Shown here piece by piece: positions 25,343 to 35,197 of a stretch of DNA of 64,000 bases (positions are counted from its first letter, which is position 1; each line of letters opens with the position of its first letter). The stretch spans positions 496,001 through 560,000 of the forward strand of contig NZ_CP181447.1 in the NCBI RefSeq assembly GCF_048001765.1, written 5' to 3'. Origin of the DNA: Bombiscardovia asteroides_K. GTDB lineage: Bacteria > Actinomycetota > Actinomycetes > Actinomycetales > Bifidobacteriaceae. Position numbers and translations under genes: made by a program. Under the pieces are notes generated by a model that saw only the letters and a program-made list of their open reading frames with translations, had not been told where the DNA came from and searched no databases.

Positions 25343-26254
25343 ATGTCTGAGTTCCAAACCCATCTGTTGGACAAGGCCCCGTTCGGGCGGGTCGTGCCGG
25401 CCATGGTCACTCCCATGAACCATGATGGGTCCGTGAATTTTGAGGCCGCTGGCAAGTTGGCCCGCAGGCTTGTAGCCGATGGGGCGGATGGGTTACTGGT
25501 CAACGGCACCACGGGTGAATCACCGGCCACCCACATGGAAGAGAAAGTCGATTTGGTACGAGCCGTCAAGGATGCCGTCGATGTGCCTGTCATCTCTGGA
25601 GCGGGCTCCAATGACACGGCGCACACGGTACGCATGGCCGAGATGACCCAGGAAGCCGGGGCGGATGCCCTGTTGGTGGTCATGCCCTACTATTCGCGGC
25701 CCTCCCAGGATGGGGTTGTAGCGCATTTCAGGTCCGTCTGCCGGTCTGTGGATCGTCCTATCGTGCTCTACGATGTACCTGGCCGTACTGGGTTGCACGT
25801 GACTGTGGATACCTACCGTCGTCTTGCCGAATTGCCGCATGTGGAGGCTGTCAAGGATGCTACGGGCGACTTGGCCTCCGTACCTCGCAAACGTCGGGAG
25901 ACCGGCCTGACCTGGTATTCAGGTGATGATGGGCTCTTTCTGCCTTTCCTGGCCCTGGGTGCGGTCGGTGTCATCTCGGTGATTGCCCATGTGGCATCAG
26001 GACCGATGAGGCGTCTGGCCGACGACTTCGATGCTGGGGACCTGGATGGTGCAAGGGATCTGGCCGTGCGTCTGGATCCGTTGGTCCGGGCTCTGAACGG
26101 GCAGGGGCAGCAGGCGGTCATGGCCAAGGCCGCTCTGAAAGTGGCCGGTGTCTTGGATAGCACGACGATGAGGCTCCCTAATCTTGGGCCTGGTAAGGAC
26201 CAGCTGATCCAAGCCGAGAAAGGCATGAAGGCCGCAGGGCTGATGCGTTCCTGA
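25343..26254 (+). CDS. dapA: 4-hydroxy-tetrahydrodipicolinate synthase, copy 2
   Basis: 303 residues with the same catalytic set as copy 1: K171 in AVKDATGD, Y143 in YDVPGRTG, GTTGES loop. It ends with MRS instead of LI. The leader homologous to copy 1 has AAGTAG where copy 1 has AAGGAG, so its ribosome site is weakened. It sits 44 bases before the intact rnj, the usual bifidobacterial order, so this dapA-rnj pair could be the original downstream part of the operon and copy 1 the duplicate, or the reverse. Both copies appear functional. An altered expression or regulation of the second enzyme is inferred from the leader change. Confidence 0.94.
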   Translation: MSEFQTHLLDKAPFGRVVPAMVTPMNHDGSVNFEAAGKLARRLVADGADGLLVNGTTGESPATHMEEKVDLVRAVKDAVDVPVISGAGSNDTAHTVRMAEMTQEAGADALLVVMPYYSRPSQDGVVAHFRSVCRSVDRPIVLYDVPGRTGLHVTVDTYRRLAELPHVEAVKDATGDLASVPRKRRETGLTWYSGDDGLFLPFLALGAVGVISVIAHVASGPMRRLADDFDAGDLDGARDLAVRLDPLVRALNGQGQQAVMAKAALKVAGVLDSTTMRLPNLGPGKDQLIQAEKGMKAAGLMRS

Positions 26255-26298
26255 TAAGCAACCAAGCGTCGCCCCTGTATCAGACGGGGGTACAGATA

Positions 26299-28167
26299 AT
26301 GGAAACACAAGTGAGAATGGCAAGAAAACAAGAAGAATCAAACACGACCGGCAAGAGCAGAAATCGTCGGTCCTCCAAGAACGGCAAGCAGGGATCAGGC
26401 AGGTCCCGGGGCGAATCCCGCAACCGCCGCAACGGCTCCATCGCTCGCGGCAAGGGCACACAGACCGAGCAGCGTCTGGTGGCGCCTCCCAAGTACCGTA
26501 AGGGCTCCATGCGTATCGTCCCCTTGGGGGGTCTGGGGGAGATCGGTCGCAATATGAATGTGATCGAGTACAACGGCCACATTCTGCTGATCGACTGTGG
26601 CGTGCTCTTCCCGGAGGAGGAGCAGCCGGGCGTGGATCTGATTCTGCCCGACTTCAGCTACATCAAGGACAAGCTGGATCAGGTGGATGCCCTGGTGCTG
26701 ACTCATGGGCATGAGGACCACATCGGCGGCGTGCCATATCTGCTCAAGCTGCGTCCGGACATCCCCCTGATCGGCTCCAAGCTGACCCTGGGGTTCGTTG
26801 ACGCCAAGTGCGAGGAGCATCATCTTAAGCCCACGGAGGTTGAGGTCAAGGGCCGCGACAAGCTCAAAGTGGGCCCCTTCAACCTGGAGTTCGTGGCGGT
26901 CACCCACTCCATTCCTGATGCCCTGGCCGTCTCGGTGCGCACTCCTGCGGGTCACATCATCGACACCGGCGACATGAAGATCGACCCGCTGCCTCTGGAT
27001 CATCGTCTGACTGACCTGAGGGAGTTCGCCAAGTTGGGCGAGTCCGGCGTGGACCTGCTCATGGTCGATTCCACCAACGCCGAGGTCCCCGGCTTCGTCA
27101 AGCCTGAGATCTCCATTGCCCCCGCACTGGACAAGGCCTTTGCCGAGGCCCAGCGCAAGATCATCGTGGCCTCCTTCTCCAGCCACGTCCACCGGGTGCA
27201 GCAGGTGGTCGACGCCGCCCACAAGTTCGGTCGCAAGGTGGTCTTCGCCGGCCGGTCCATGGTCCGCAACATGTCAATCGCCTCCGACCTGGGCTACCTG
27301 CATCTGCCCGAGGACACTGTGGTCGATCTCAAGGACGCCCACGGCATCCCCGACGAGAAGATCGTCTACATGTGCACCGGCTCCCAGGGCGAGCCCATGG
27401 CGGCCTTGGGCCGCATTGCCGACGGGACCCACCGGGACATCACCATCAATGAGTTCGACACGGTCATCTTGGCCAGCTCGCTGATTCCCGGAAACGAGCA
27501 TGAGGTCTACAAGGTCATCAACAAGCTGGTGCGCCTTGGCGCCAAGGTGGTCAACCGCGACAACGCGGCCATCCATGTCTCCGGCCACTCCGATGAGGGC
27601 GAGCTGCTGCACTTCTACAACATCGTGCAGCCCAAGTGCGCCATGCCCATCCACGGCGAGAATCGGCATCTGGTGGCTAACGGCCTGATTGCCGTCAAGA
27701 CCGGCGTGGATCCGCAGAACGTGGTCCTGGCCGAGGACGGCGACGTGGTGGACCTCTACCATGGCCAGGCCGCCGTGGTTGGATCCGTGCCCTGCGGATA
27801 CGTCTATGTAGACGGCGACTCGGTGGGCCAGCTGACCGACGACGAGCTGGAGCAGCGCCGGATTCTGGGCACCGAGGGCTTCGTCTCCGCCTTCGCCGTG
27901 GTCGACACAGAGACCAGCAAGGTCGTCTCCGGCCCCAAGCTCTACCTGAACGCCGTGGCCGAGGACGAGAGCGAGTTCAAGTCCATCAATGCGCAGATAG
28001 TCGATCAGCTTGAGGATGCCATGTCCAAGGGGACCACCGGCACCTACCAGCTTCAGCAGATGATGCGCCGCACTCTGGGCGGCTGGATCTCCCGCAAGCT
28101 GCATCGCCGGCCCATGATCGTTCCCGTGGTGGCCGACATCGCCACCGACGTGCAGCCGCAGGACTGA
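26299..28167 (+). CDS. rnj: ribonuclease J
   Basis: 622 residues, with a basic Lys/Arg/Ser/Asn-rich N-terminal tail of about 70 residues typical of actinobacterial RNase J. The metallo-beta-lactamase core shows HGHEDHIGG (about 134-142), HSIPDA, the DTGDMKID metal site and VDSTNAEV. The beta-CASP region includes TGSQGEPMAALGRIA and HVSGHSDEGEL, and HGENRH is the late histidine motif. It is a 5'-3' exo- and endoribonuclease in RNA processing and decay. The gene is complete, unlike the remnant at 20947-21200. The ATG at 26299 is preceded only by a G-rich stretch; ATG at 26320 is an alternative. Confidence 0.95.
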   Translation: METQVRMARKQEESNTTGKSRNRRSSKNGKQGSGRSRGESRNRRNGSIARGKGTQTEQRLVAPPKYRKGSMRIVPLGGLGEIGRNMNVIEYNGHILLIDCGVLFPEEEQPGVDLILPDFSYIKDKLDQVDALVLTHGHEDHIGGVPYLLKLRPDIPLIGSKLTLGFVDAKCEEHHLKPTEVEVKGRDKLKVGPFNLEFVAVTHSIPDALAVSVRTPAGHIIDTGDMKIDPLPLDHRLTDLREFAKLGESGVDLLMVDSTNAEVPGFVKPEISIAPALDKAFAEAQRKIIVASFSSHVHRVQQVVDAAHKFGRKVVFAGRSMVRNMSIASDLGYLHLPEDTVVDLKDAHGIPDEKIVYMCTGSQGEPMAALGRIADGTHRDITINEFDTVILASSLIPGNEHEVYKVINKLVRLGAKVVNRDNAAIHVSGHSDEGELLHFYNIVQPKCAMPIHGENRHLVANGLIAVKTGVDPQNVVLAEDGDVVDLYHGQAAVVGSVPCGYVYVDGDSVGQLTDDELEQRRILGTEGFVSAFAVVDTETSKVVSGPKLYLNAVAEDESEFKSINAQIVDQLEDAMSKGTTGTYQLQQMMRRTLGGWISRKLHRRPMIVPVVADIATDVQPQD

Positions 28168-28183
28168 TTGCCGTTGCATGCAT

Positions 28184-28242
28184 ACTGATACCGAAGGCTC
28201 CGGTCGCCCAGATGGACGGCCGGAGCCTTCAGCGTTATCAGT
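28184..28242. terminator. long two-tier hairpin between convergent rnj and bdh
   Basis: Inner stem GAAGGCTCCGG (28193-28203) pairs with CCGGAGCCTTC (28220-28230); an outer stem ACTGATA/TATCAGT (28184-28190, 28236-28242) encloses it. The genes on both sides point towards it, so it probably stops both transcripts. No T-run follows on either strand; six A follow on the plus strand. Confidence 0.7.
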
Positions 28243-28256
28243 AAAAAAGGGAGTGC

Positions 28257-29321
28257 TTACATGCTCACGATGATCTTGACGTGGTTTTCCGCGTCCTCAC
28301 GCAGCGGACGGAAGCCCTTGTCCACGATGTCCTCGATCTTGATCCGGTCGGTGATGAAGGTGGACAGGTCGATGTTCCGGTCATGGATGAGCTTGATGGC
28401 ATCGGCATGATCGTTCGCGTATCCCATGGACCCCGACATCAGCTTTTCGCCGAAGCCCATCTCCATGGTCAGGTCCAGGCTGATGGGCTTGACGTGGATG
28501 GCCACGACGACCAGGCTGCCCTGGGCCTTGAGTGCTGACAGAAGCTGGTGGACCACCGGTCCGGCGCCAGCCGCGTCGAAGGCTACATCGGCACCACGGC
28601 CATCGGTCTCGGTCTTGACTCGCTCCAGCAGATCCTCCTTGCTGGGGTCAATGACCAGGTCAGCGGCACCGGACTGAAGGGCCTTGTCCTTGCGGGCCTG
28701 GGAGAGCTCGGACATGATGACCTTGAGCCCCTTGGCCTTGAGCACGGTTCCCAGTAGCAGGCCGACAGGTCCTGCTCCGCCGACCAGGGCGGTCTGCCCG
28801 GGCTCGGTGTGGATCAGACGCACGGCGTGGTAGGCCACTGAGAAGGGTTCGATCAGGGCTGCCTGATCCAGGGGCAGGTCGCCCACGGGGAAGACGCGCT
28901 CGGCGGCCACCACCATGTGCTCGCTCATGCCGCCGCCCCAGCCGTTGATGCCGATGAAGCCCAGCTTTGAGCAGTCGTTGTAGTTGCCGGCCTTGCAGGC
29001 TGAGCATTCTCCGCAGGCCATCTCGGCCTCGACTACCACGGAATCGCCCACCTTCATGTCGGTGTGCACATCATCGGCAATAGCCTCGATGGTGCCCGAG
29101 ATCTCATGGCCGAAGACCACCGGCAGGGTCTCCCCGGAAAGAGGGTGCGGGGTGTCTTTTGAGTTGCCGCCGTTTTGCTCGCCGTCATAATAGAGGTGAA
29201 GGTCGGAGCCGCAGATGCCGGTGAAGGCGGGGTGTATCTTGATGGTCCCCGGTTTGAGCTCGGGCTCGGGAATGTCCTCCAGACGTACATCTTCCTTGCC
29301 GTAGTACATCAATGCTTTCAT
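28257..29321 (-). CDS. Zn-dependent 2,3-butanediol/sorbitol-type dehydrogenase
   Basis: 354 residues, medium-chain dehydrogenase. Catalytic zinc ligands are C37 (GICGSD), H72 and E73 (FGHE); the structural zinc site is C103, C106, C109 and C117. The NAD-binding loop is GGAGPVG. The spacing and the segment FIGINGWGGGMSEH resemble (R,R)-butanediol dehydrogenases, so interconversion of acetoin and 2,3-butanediol is the likeliest reaction, but other secondary alcohols are possible. The ATG at 29321 has GAGAGGA upstream; a longer open frame to 29558 has no such signal. It stands alone, on the minus strand, with its own start region of 115 bases after the next gene. Confidence 0.85.
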   Translation of the reverse strand: MKALMYYGKEDVRLEDIPEPELKPGTIKIHPAFTGICGSDLHLYYDGEQNGGNSKDTPHPLSGETLPVVFGHEISGTIEAIADDVHTDMKVGDSVVVEAEMACGECSACKAGNYNDCSKLGFIGINGWGGGMSEHMVVAAERVFPVGDLPLDQAALIEPFSVAYHAVRLIHTEPGQTALVGGAGPVGLLLGTVLKAKGLKVIMSELSQARKDKALQSGAADLVIDPSKEDLLERVKTETDGRGADVAFDAAGAGPVVHQLLSALKAQGSLVVVAIHVKPISLDLTMEMGFGEKLMSGSMGYANDHADAIKLIHDRNIDLSTFITDRIKIEDIVDKGFRPLREDAENHVKIIVSM

Positions 29322-29436
29322 ATCGTATATCCTCTCTGATATGCGTGTAGGCCCTGCACGGACGAAGTTGAATCCCCAACATGACATCCCTGCGGGCAGG
29401 TGACGCTCCCTCATTGGAGACCGCCCAATCCCCATA

Positions 29437-30195
29437 TTACCGCGGATACGCGGCCACGGTAACAGGAGTTTCGGCCAGCACCTCGCCGCCCTGGTCGAAA
29501 TCAAAGTCGCCCAGCCAGTGTCCGAACCTGCTGGGTCCCTTGCCGCACCAGACCACACAGGCGCTGCGATCAGCCTGTCCGCTCAACAGACGGTTGGCGG
29601 TTCCGGTCACACGGTCGTTGCCCAGACGGTAGTCTAAAAACTTGCCGTCCCCGTAGTGGCGGGCCACCCGCTGACGCTGTTCCTGGTCCAGCACCCGCCA
29701 GGGGTCGGCGGCGCAGAAGACCCTGGCGGGCAGGTCCTGCTCAGCCGCCTGTATCAGGGCCAGACCTCCGCCCAGGCTATGCCCGGTAAAGAGCACCCCG
29801 CGCTCGGTTCCGGCCTTGCGCCGGGCCAGGTCAAGCGCCTGCTTGGCCAGAATGCCTGCCTGCTGTGTCTGTCCCGGCTCCCCGTTCAGTGGCGGCAGGA
29901 AGCAGGTCAACGCGGCATGGATGTCATGGCGGGGGTCGTCGCGCAGGTTGGTGCCTGCATAGACCACAACCAAACGGGTATAGTCCGGACCGTCCTCCAG
30001 GCCCTGGGCGGCGATCATCCCCTCGAAGCCGTTTTCGGGGCAGTAGCGTGAGCGCAGCACCCAGTAGCTGCCAAGGGCCGGATTCTCGAACCAGTGCAGG
30101 CCCGGACGGGTCTTGACGTCCCCTCGACCGATCCCGTAGGAGTACTGGCAGAGCATGTTGAGCTGCTGTGTGGTAAACCCGGTCCGGACCTGCAT
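29437..30195 (-). CDS. lipase-like alpha/beta hydrolase
   Basis: 252 residues. The nucleophile elbow is GHSLGGG with Ser140; VVVYAGTN (77-84) supplies the oxyanion strand, and an Asp/His pair follows near LGNDRV and FGHWLG. No signal peptide is seen, so it is intracellular. It resembles class 3 lipase or Mbeg1-like hydrolases found in Firmicutes and Actinobacteria; substrate unknown. The ATG has GAAAGGAAG upstream. Confidence 0.75.
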   Translation of the reverse strand: MQVRTGFTTQQLNMLCQYSYGIGRGDVKTRPGLHWFENPALGSYWVLRSRYCPENGFEGMIAAQGLEDGPDYTRLVVVYAGTNLRDDPRHDIHAALTCFLPPLNGEPGQTQQAGILAKQALDLARRKAGTERGVLFTGHSLGGGLALIQAAEQDLPARVFCAADPWRVLDQEQRQRVARHYGDGKFLDYRLGNDRVTGTANRLLSGQADRSACVVWCGKGPSRFGHWLGDFDFDQGGEVLAETPVTVAAYPR

Positions 30196-30408
30196 GACGC
30201 TTCCTTTCTGCCAGACTCATAAGGCAACGACCATGAACAACCGCCTGGAGGTCCGACTATTCCCGTTCGGACTGCGCCGTGAGAAAAGAGGGGAATCCTC
30301 CTGCTGGCCCGTCGGCTGGTGCCCGCATTAGACTTGACATGCCATATCCATACAGGACCTATGCCGATGCCGGTGGGGGCACCGACATCCATGCACGAAA
30401 GGAAATTC

Positions 30409-33024
30409 ATGCCCGGAGCCAATCTGACTCGTGTGGAAGCAGAAGAGCGAGCCGTCGTCGTATCCAATGTCAGCTACAAGGTCAATCTGGACCTGACCAA
30501 GGGGCCTGTCACCTTCCCCTCCACAGCCCTGATCGACTTTGATGCACGGCCGGGGGAGTCCACCTTTGTGGATCTGATCGCCGACCAGGTCAGTCTGATC
30601 GAGCTCAACGGCCAGCGTCTGGACCCGGCCCTGGCCTTCCGGGACGACCGGATTGAGCTGAACGACCTGCGCGAGCACAACCAGCTGCGGGTGGAGGCCC
30701 TCTGCCGTTATTCGCGCACAGGCGAGGGACTGCATCGCAGCGTGGACCCCTCGGATGGCAACGTCTACCTCTACTCCCAGTTCGAGGTGCCCGACGCCCG
30801 CAGGGTCTATGCCGTCTTCGACCAGCCCGACATCAAGGCAGTCTTCGACTTCACCGTGGATGCCCCGGCATCCTGGACGGTCCTGTCCAACATGCCTCCC
30901 GCCTCCCATCAGGACCTGGACAGCCGCACCGCCGAGGGAACCCTGGAGGGCGGCCGCACCGAGGGCGTGACCCGTTGGGTCTTCCAGACCACCCCGGTCA
31001 TGAGCTCCTACCTGACCGCCTTCGCCGCCGGACCCTATGCCCAATGGACCAGCGAATACCAGAACGAGGATGGACGGACCATCCCCATGGGCCTGTACTG
31101 CCGCCAGGCGCTCAAGGACTCCCTGGACGGGGATGCCGAATACCTCTTCGACGTGACCAAGAAGGGCTTCGCCTTCTACGCCAAGACCTGGGACCTGCCC
31201 TTCCCCTGGGCCAAGTACGACCAAATCTTCGTGCCCGAATACAACGCGGGCGCCATGGAGAACATCGGCCTGGTCACCTTCCGCGACTCCTACGTCTTCG
31301 AGTCCAAGGCCACCGGGGCCCAGATCAACCGCCGTGTGGAGACCGTCCTGCACGAGCTGGCCCACATGTGGTTCGGCGACCTGGTGACCATGAAGTGGTG
31401 GAACGATCTGTGGCTGAACGAGTCCTTCGCCGAGTTCATGTCGACCCTGGCAACCGCCGAGGCCACCGAGTGGACCGACGACTGGGCCACCTTCTGCTCC
31501 GGTGAGAAGAGCTGGGCCCTGACCGAGGATCAGCTACCCACCACCCATCCTGTGGTGGCCCCCATCCGCGACCTGCACGATACCGAGGTCAACTTCGACG
31601 GCATCACCTACGCCAAGGGCGGCTCTGTCCTGAAGCAGCTGGTCGCCTACGTGGGCCGTGAACGCTTCTTCCAGGGCATCCACAACTATCTGACGGCACA
31701 TGCCCACGGCAACGCCACACTGAAGGATCTGCTGACCGAGCTGGAGAAGACCAGCGGCCGCGACCTAGGCAACTGGTCCCGGCTCTGGCTTGAGGAGGCC
31801 GGCATCACCACGCTGACCAGCCAGGTGCAGACCGATGAGCGGGGGATCATCACTGCCATGCGGATCGACCAGACCGCCCCCGAGGAGCATCCGGTCCTGC
31901 GACCGCACCGCCTGGCTGTGGGCTTCTATGACGAGGACCAGTCCGGCAAGGTGGTGCGCACAGACCGGTTCGAACTGGATCTGGACGGCCAGGGAGCCGA
32001 AGTGCCCCAGGTTGTTGGCAAGAAGCGTCCGGCCCTGATCCTGATCAACGACGACGATCTGACCTACGCCAAGCTGCGTCTGGATCAGGATTCCCTGGAG
32101 TATGCCACGCAGAACCTCTACCGGATTGAGGACCGTCTGGCCCGGGCTGTGGTTTGGCTCAGCATTTGGGACATGACCCGGGATGCACAGTTCCCTGCTG
32201 AGCGCTTCATCAGCCTGAGCCTGAAGGCTCTGGCCACCGAGCACCAGTCCACCACCTTCCGCTACGCTCTGTCTCAGATCTCCACGGCCGCCCATCACTT
32301 CACCGCATCCCGTCGCCGCCAGCCCATGTTGCAGCTGGTGGCCAGCACGCTCTGGGATCTGGCCATGAAGGCCCAGCCCGGTTCGGACGAGCAGTTCCAG
32401 CTTGTCCGCGCCTACCTGGGTTACGGGGATGACGCCGACTTCGAGGATCACGCCCGCGGTCTGCTGAACGGCGACCTGAAGCTGGAAGGGCTGACCATCG
32501 ACAACAACACCCGCTGGCTGATCATCCACGCCCTGTCCGCCCACGACCTGCTGGCTGATGGGGAGATCGACCGGGAGCTGGCTGCGAAAGACACCACGGA
32601 GAACCGCGAGTTCGCCATGGGCGCCCGGGCCGCCCGTCCGACAGCCGAGGCTAAGGCCTGGGCCTGGGATCAGGCCCTGCACAACGAGGATCTGACCAAC
32701 TCGCAGATCGAGGCCCTGGCCGACGGCTTCTCCGGCTCAGGGGACCAGGAGCTCTTCGCACCCTACGTGGACCGTTTCTTTGCGGCTGTGGACCAGGTCT
32801 GGGCCCAGAAGACCTTCCACATCGCGGAGACCCTGCTCAACCCGCTGTCGGCAGGCGGGCTCTACCCGACCAAGGCTGATCCGGCCGCCCTGGTCAAGGC
32901 GGGTGACGCCTGGCTGGCCGACCACGCCGAGGCCCCCAAGGCCCTGCGCGGGATGATCATCCAGAACGTGGAGTCCTCCAGGCGCATCCTCAAGGTCCGC
33001 GAATACAACGAGCGTCTGCGCTGA
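30409..33024 (+). CDS. pepN: aminopeptidase N (M1 family)
   Basis: 871 residues. M1 metalloprotease signatures are GAMEN (281-285, N-terminal recognition) and HELAH (315-319) with the third zinc ligand E338 in NESFAE. The N-terminal beta-barrel and the C-terminal helical ERAP1-like domain give the usual length. It releases N-terminal residues from peptides in the cytoplasm; no signal peptide. The start is ATG at 30409, preceded by GAAAGGAA; upstream in-frame ATGs (30319, 30391) are less supported. Confidence 0.95.
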   Translation: MPGANLTRVEAEERAVVVSNVSYKVNLDLTKGPVTFPSTALIDFDARPGESTFVDLIADQVSLIELNGQRLDPALAFRDDRIELNDLREHNQLRVEALCRYSRTGEGLHRSVDPSDGNVYLYSQFEVPDARRVYAVFDQPDIKAVFDFTVDAPASWTVLSNMPPASHQDLDSRTAEGTLEGGRTEGVTRWVFQTTPVMSSYLTAFAAGPYAQWTSEYQNEDGRTIPMGLYCRQALKDSLDGDAEYLFDVTKKGFAFYAKTWDLPFPWAKYDQIFVPEYNAGAMENIGLVTFRDSYVFESKATGAQINRRVETVLHELAHMWFGDLVTMKWWNDLWLNESFAEFMSTLATAEATEWTDDWATFCSGEKSWALTEDQLPTTHPVVAPIRDLHDTEVNFDGITYAKGGSVLKQLVAYVGRERFFQGIHNYLTAHAHGNATLKDLLTELEKTSGRDLGNWSRLWLEEAGITTLTSQVQTDERGIITAMRIDQTAPEEHPVLRPHRLAVGFYDEDQSGKVVRTDRFELDLDGQGAEVPQVVGKKRPALILINDDDLTYAKLRLDQDSLEYATQNLYRIEDRLARAVVWLSIWDMTRDAQFPAERFISLSLKALATEHQSTTFRYALSQISTAAHHFTASRRRQPMLQLVASTLWDLAMKAQPGSDEQFQLVRAYLGYGDDADFEDHARGLLNGDLKLEGLTIDNNTRWLIIHALSAHDLLADGEIDRELAAKDTTENREFAMGARAARPTAEAKAWAWDQALHNEDLTNSQIEALADGFSGSGDQELFAPYVDRFFAAVDQVWAQKTFHIAETLLNPLSAGGLYPTKADPAALVKAGDAWLADHAEAPKALRGMIIQNVESSRRILKVREYNERLR

Positions 33025-33122
33025 GTATTCCGCCCGCTCCGGCCCGGGTGGCGACGGGTCAGGGGCGGGGCCATAATGAATCTGTTGCCTGAATGCAGGC
33101 TGGTACGTTCGGAGGAGAGCAA

Positions 33123-34499
33123 ATGCCCAGATTATTCGGTACCGATGGTGTACGCGGTTTAGCCAATAGAGACCTGACTGCACAGCTGGCCCTGGATCTG
33201 GGCGATGCGGCAGTCCGTGTCCTGGGCCGTGGCGCGGATCGGTCCGCAGGCCGCCGACGGGCCCTGATCGGCCGCGACACCCGGGTCTCCGGGGACTTCC
33301 TGGCCTCGGCCCTGGCTGCCGGCATGTCATCTGGCGGCTTCGACGTGATCGACGTGGGCATCATTCCCACCCCGGGCATCGCCTACCTGACCAGCGTACT
33401 GAACGTGGAGATGGGGGCGGTCATCTCCGCCTCCCACAACCCCATGCCCGACAACGGCATCAAATTCTTCGCCCGGGGCGGGTTCAAGCTCCAGGATTCC
33501 AAGGAGGACGACATCGAAGCGGTCCTGGGCCAGGACTGGGAACGTCCGGTGGGCGAGGGCGTGGGCCGCGTCTCTCATGACACGGTGACCGCCACCAACA
33601 TGTACATCGACCACCTGGTGGAGGCCGTGGCCCCTGTTGCCCCTGACAAGACCCAGCCCAAGCCCCTGGACGGTCTGCGAATCGTGGCCGACTGCGCCAA
33701 CGGAGCCACCTCGGTGGTAGCCCCCGAAGCCCTGCGCCGGGCCGGAGCGGACGTGGTGGTCATCAACGCCTCGCCCGACGGCTACAACATCAACAAACAC
33801 GCCGGCTCCACCCATCCCGAGCAGCTGCAGGCCATGGTCAAGGCCTCGGACGCGGTCATGGGCGTGGCCTTCGACGGGGATGCCGACCGTTGTCTGGCCG
33901 TGGACGAAGAGGGAAACATGGTCAACGGCGATCAGATCATGGGCATCCTGGCCCGCGCCAAACAGCGCGAGGGCAAGCTGGCCAACGATACCCTGGTGGT
34001 CACCGTCATGAGCAACCTGGGACTCAAACTGGCCCTGAAGCAGATGGGCATCGTCACCGTCCAGACGGCTGTGGGCGACCGCTACGTCCTTGAGGAGATG
34101 CTGCGCGGGGGCTACACCCTGGGCGGCGAGCAGTCCGGGCACGTCATCAACCGGGAGTTCGCCACCACCGGCGACGGGACCCTGACGGCCCTGACCCTGG
34201 CCAAGGAGGTCGTGCGCTCGGGCAAGAGCCTCAAGGAACTGGCCGCCGACTTCCCCCAGCTGCCGCAGCAACTGATTAACGTCTCAGGCGTGGACAAGAA
34301 CGCGGCCCGCACCAACGCCAAGGTCCAGGATGCGGTCGAGGCGGAGGAGCGGATGCTGGGCAACACCGGGCGGGTCCTGCTGCGGCCCTCGGGCACCGAG
34401 CCCCTGGTCAGGGTCATGGTCGAGGCGGCCACCCAGGAGCAGGCCGACCAGGTCTGCCAGCGGCTGGCCTCGGTCGTGGCCGACGAGCTGGCCATCTGA
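33123..34499 (+). CDS. glmM: phosphoglucosamine mutase
   Basis: 458 residues. GlmM converts glucosamine-6-phosphate to glucosamine-1-phosphate for UDP-GlcNAc, feeding peptidoglycan. The phosphoserine loop is ISASHNP (Ser104), the magnesium loop DGDADR, the sugar-binding loop GGEQSGH and the phosphate-binding end RPSGTEP. FGTDGVRG opens the protein. The ATG has GGAGGAGAG upstream. def follows after 30 bases, so the two are likely co-transcribed. Confidence 0.96.
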   Translation: MPRLFGTDGVRGLANRDLTAQLALDLGDAAVRVLGRGADRSAGRRRALIGRDTRVSGDFLASALAAGMSSGGFDVIDVGIIPTPGIAYLTSVLNVEMGAVISASHNPMPDNGIKFFARGGFKLQDSKEDDIEAVLGQDWERPVGEGVGRVSHDTVTATNMYIDHLVEAVAPVAPDKTQPKPLDGLRIVADCANGATSVVAPEALRRAGADVVVINASPDGYNINKHAGSTHPEQLQAMVKASDAVMGVAFDGDADRCLAVDEEGNMVNGDQIMGILARAKQREGKLANDTLVVTVMSNLGLKLALKQMGIVTVQTAVGDRYVLEEMLRGGYTLGGEQSGHVINREFATTGDGTLTALTLAKEVVRSGKSLKELAADFPQLPQQLINVSGVDKNAARTNAKVQDAVEAEERMLGNTGRVLLRPSGTEPLVRVMVEAATQEQADQVCQRLASVVADELAI

Positions 34500-34529
34500 A
34501 CCGACGACCCAGGAAAGGCGGAATCATCC

Positions 34530-35183
34530 ATGTTCGGCAGAAAGGCGGCCTTCGACGCCGATCTCAACCACCGGGTGGAATCCATGCTGGCCGAGGCCGG
34601 CAAGGAAGAGCTCCTGCCCATCGTGCAGATGGGCGAACCCGTCCTGCGCCAGCAGGCTCAGCCCTACCAGGGCCAGCTGGCAGCCAAGACCCTGAACAGG
34701 CTGCTCAAGGCCATGCGTGCCACCATGCTTGAGGCCCCGGGCGTGGGGCTGGCGGCACCTCAGGTGGGTCTGGGCCTGGCCATCGCCGTCATCGAGGACC
34801 ATATCCGCGACGACGAGGACGATCCGCGTCAGATCGACGAGCTGCCCTTCAGGGTCATCATCAACCCCTCCTATGAGCCTATCGGGCAGGAGACCGCGGC
34901 CTTCTACGAGGGATGCCTGTCCCTGGAAGGGTTCCAGGCGGTCCGGCGGCGCTGGCTGGACATCACCGCCAGCTGGGAGGACCGTTCCGGGCGCAAGCAT
35001 CGCCAGCACATGCACGGCTGGCCGGCCCGCATCTTCCAGCATGAGACCGACCATCTGTCGGGTGAGGTCTACATCGACAAGGCCGAGATTCGCAGCCTGT
35101 CCTCCGATGACAACCAGAGCGAGTATTGGGCCTACGACCCGGTTCCCACTGAGGCGGCGAGGGAGCTGGGCTTCACCATCTGA
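34530..35183 (+). CDS. def: peptide deformylase
   Basis: 217 residues. Def removes the formyl group from nascent proteins. The three motifs are GVGLAAPQVG (71-80), EGCLSLEGF with metal-binding C129, and QHETDHLSG (HExxH at 171-175). An N-terminal extension and an acidic insert (DDEDDPRQIDE) are common in actinobacterial Def. AGGAAAGGCGG precedes the ATG. It follows glmM closely and is convergent with the SRAP gene. Confidence 0.96.
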   Translation: MFGRKAAFDADLNHRVESMLAEAGKEELLPIVQMGEPVLRQQAQPYQGQLAAKTLNRLLKAMRATMLEAPGVGLAAPQVGLGLAIAVIEDHIRDDEDDPRQIDELPFRVIINPSYEPIGQETAAFYEGCLSLEGFQAVRRRWLDITASWEDRSGRKHRQHMHGWPARIFQHETDHLSGEVYIDKAEIRSLSSDDNQSEYWAYDPVPTEAARELGFTI

Positions 35184-35197
35184 ATCCCGCGAACCTT

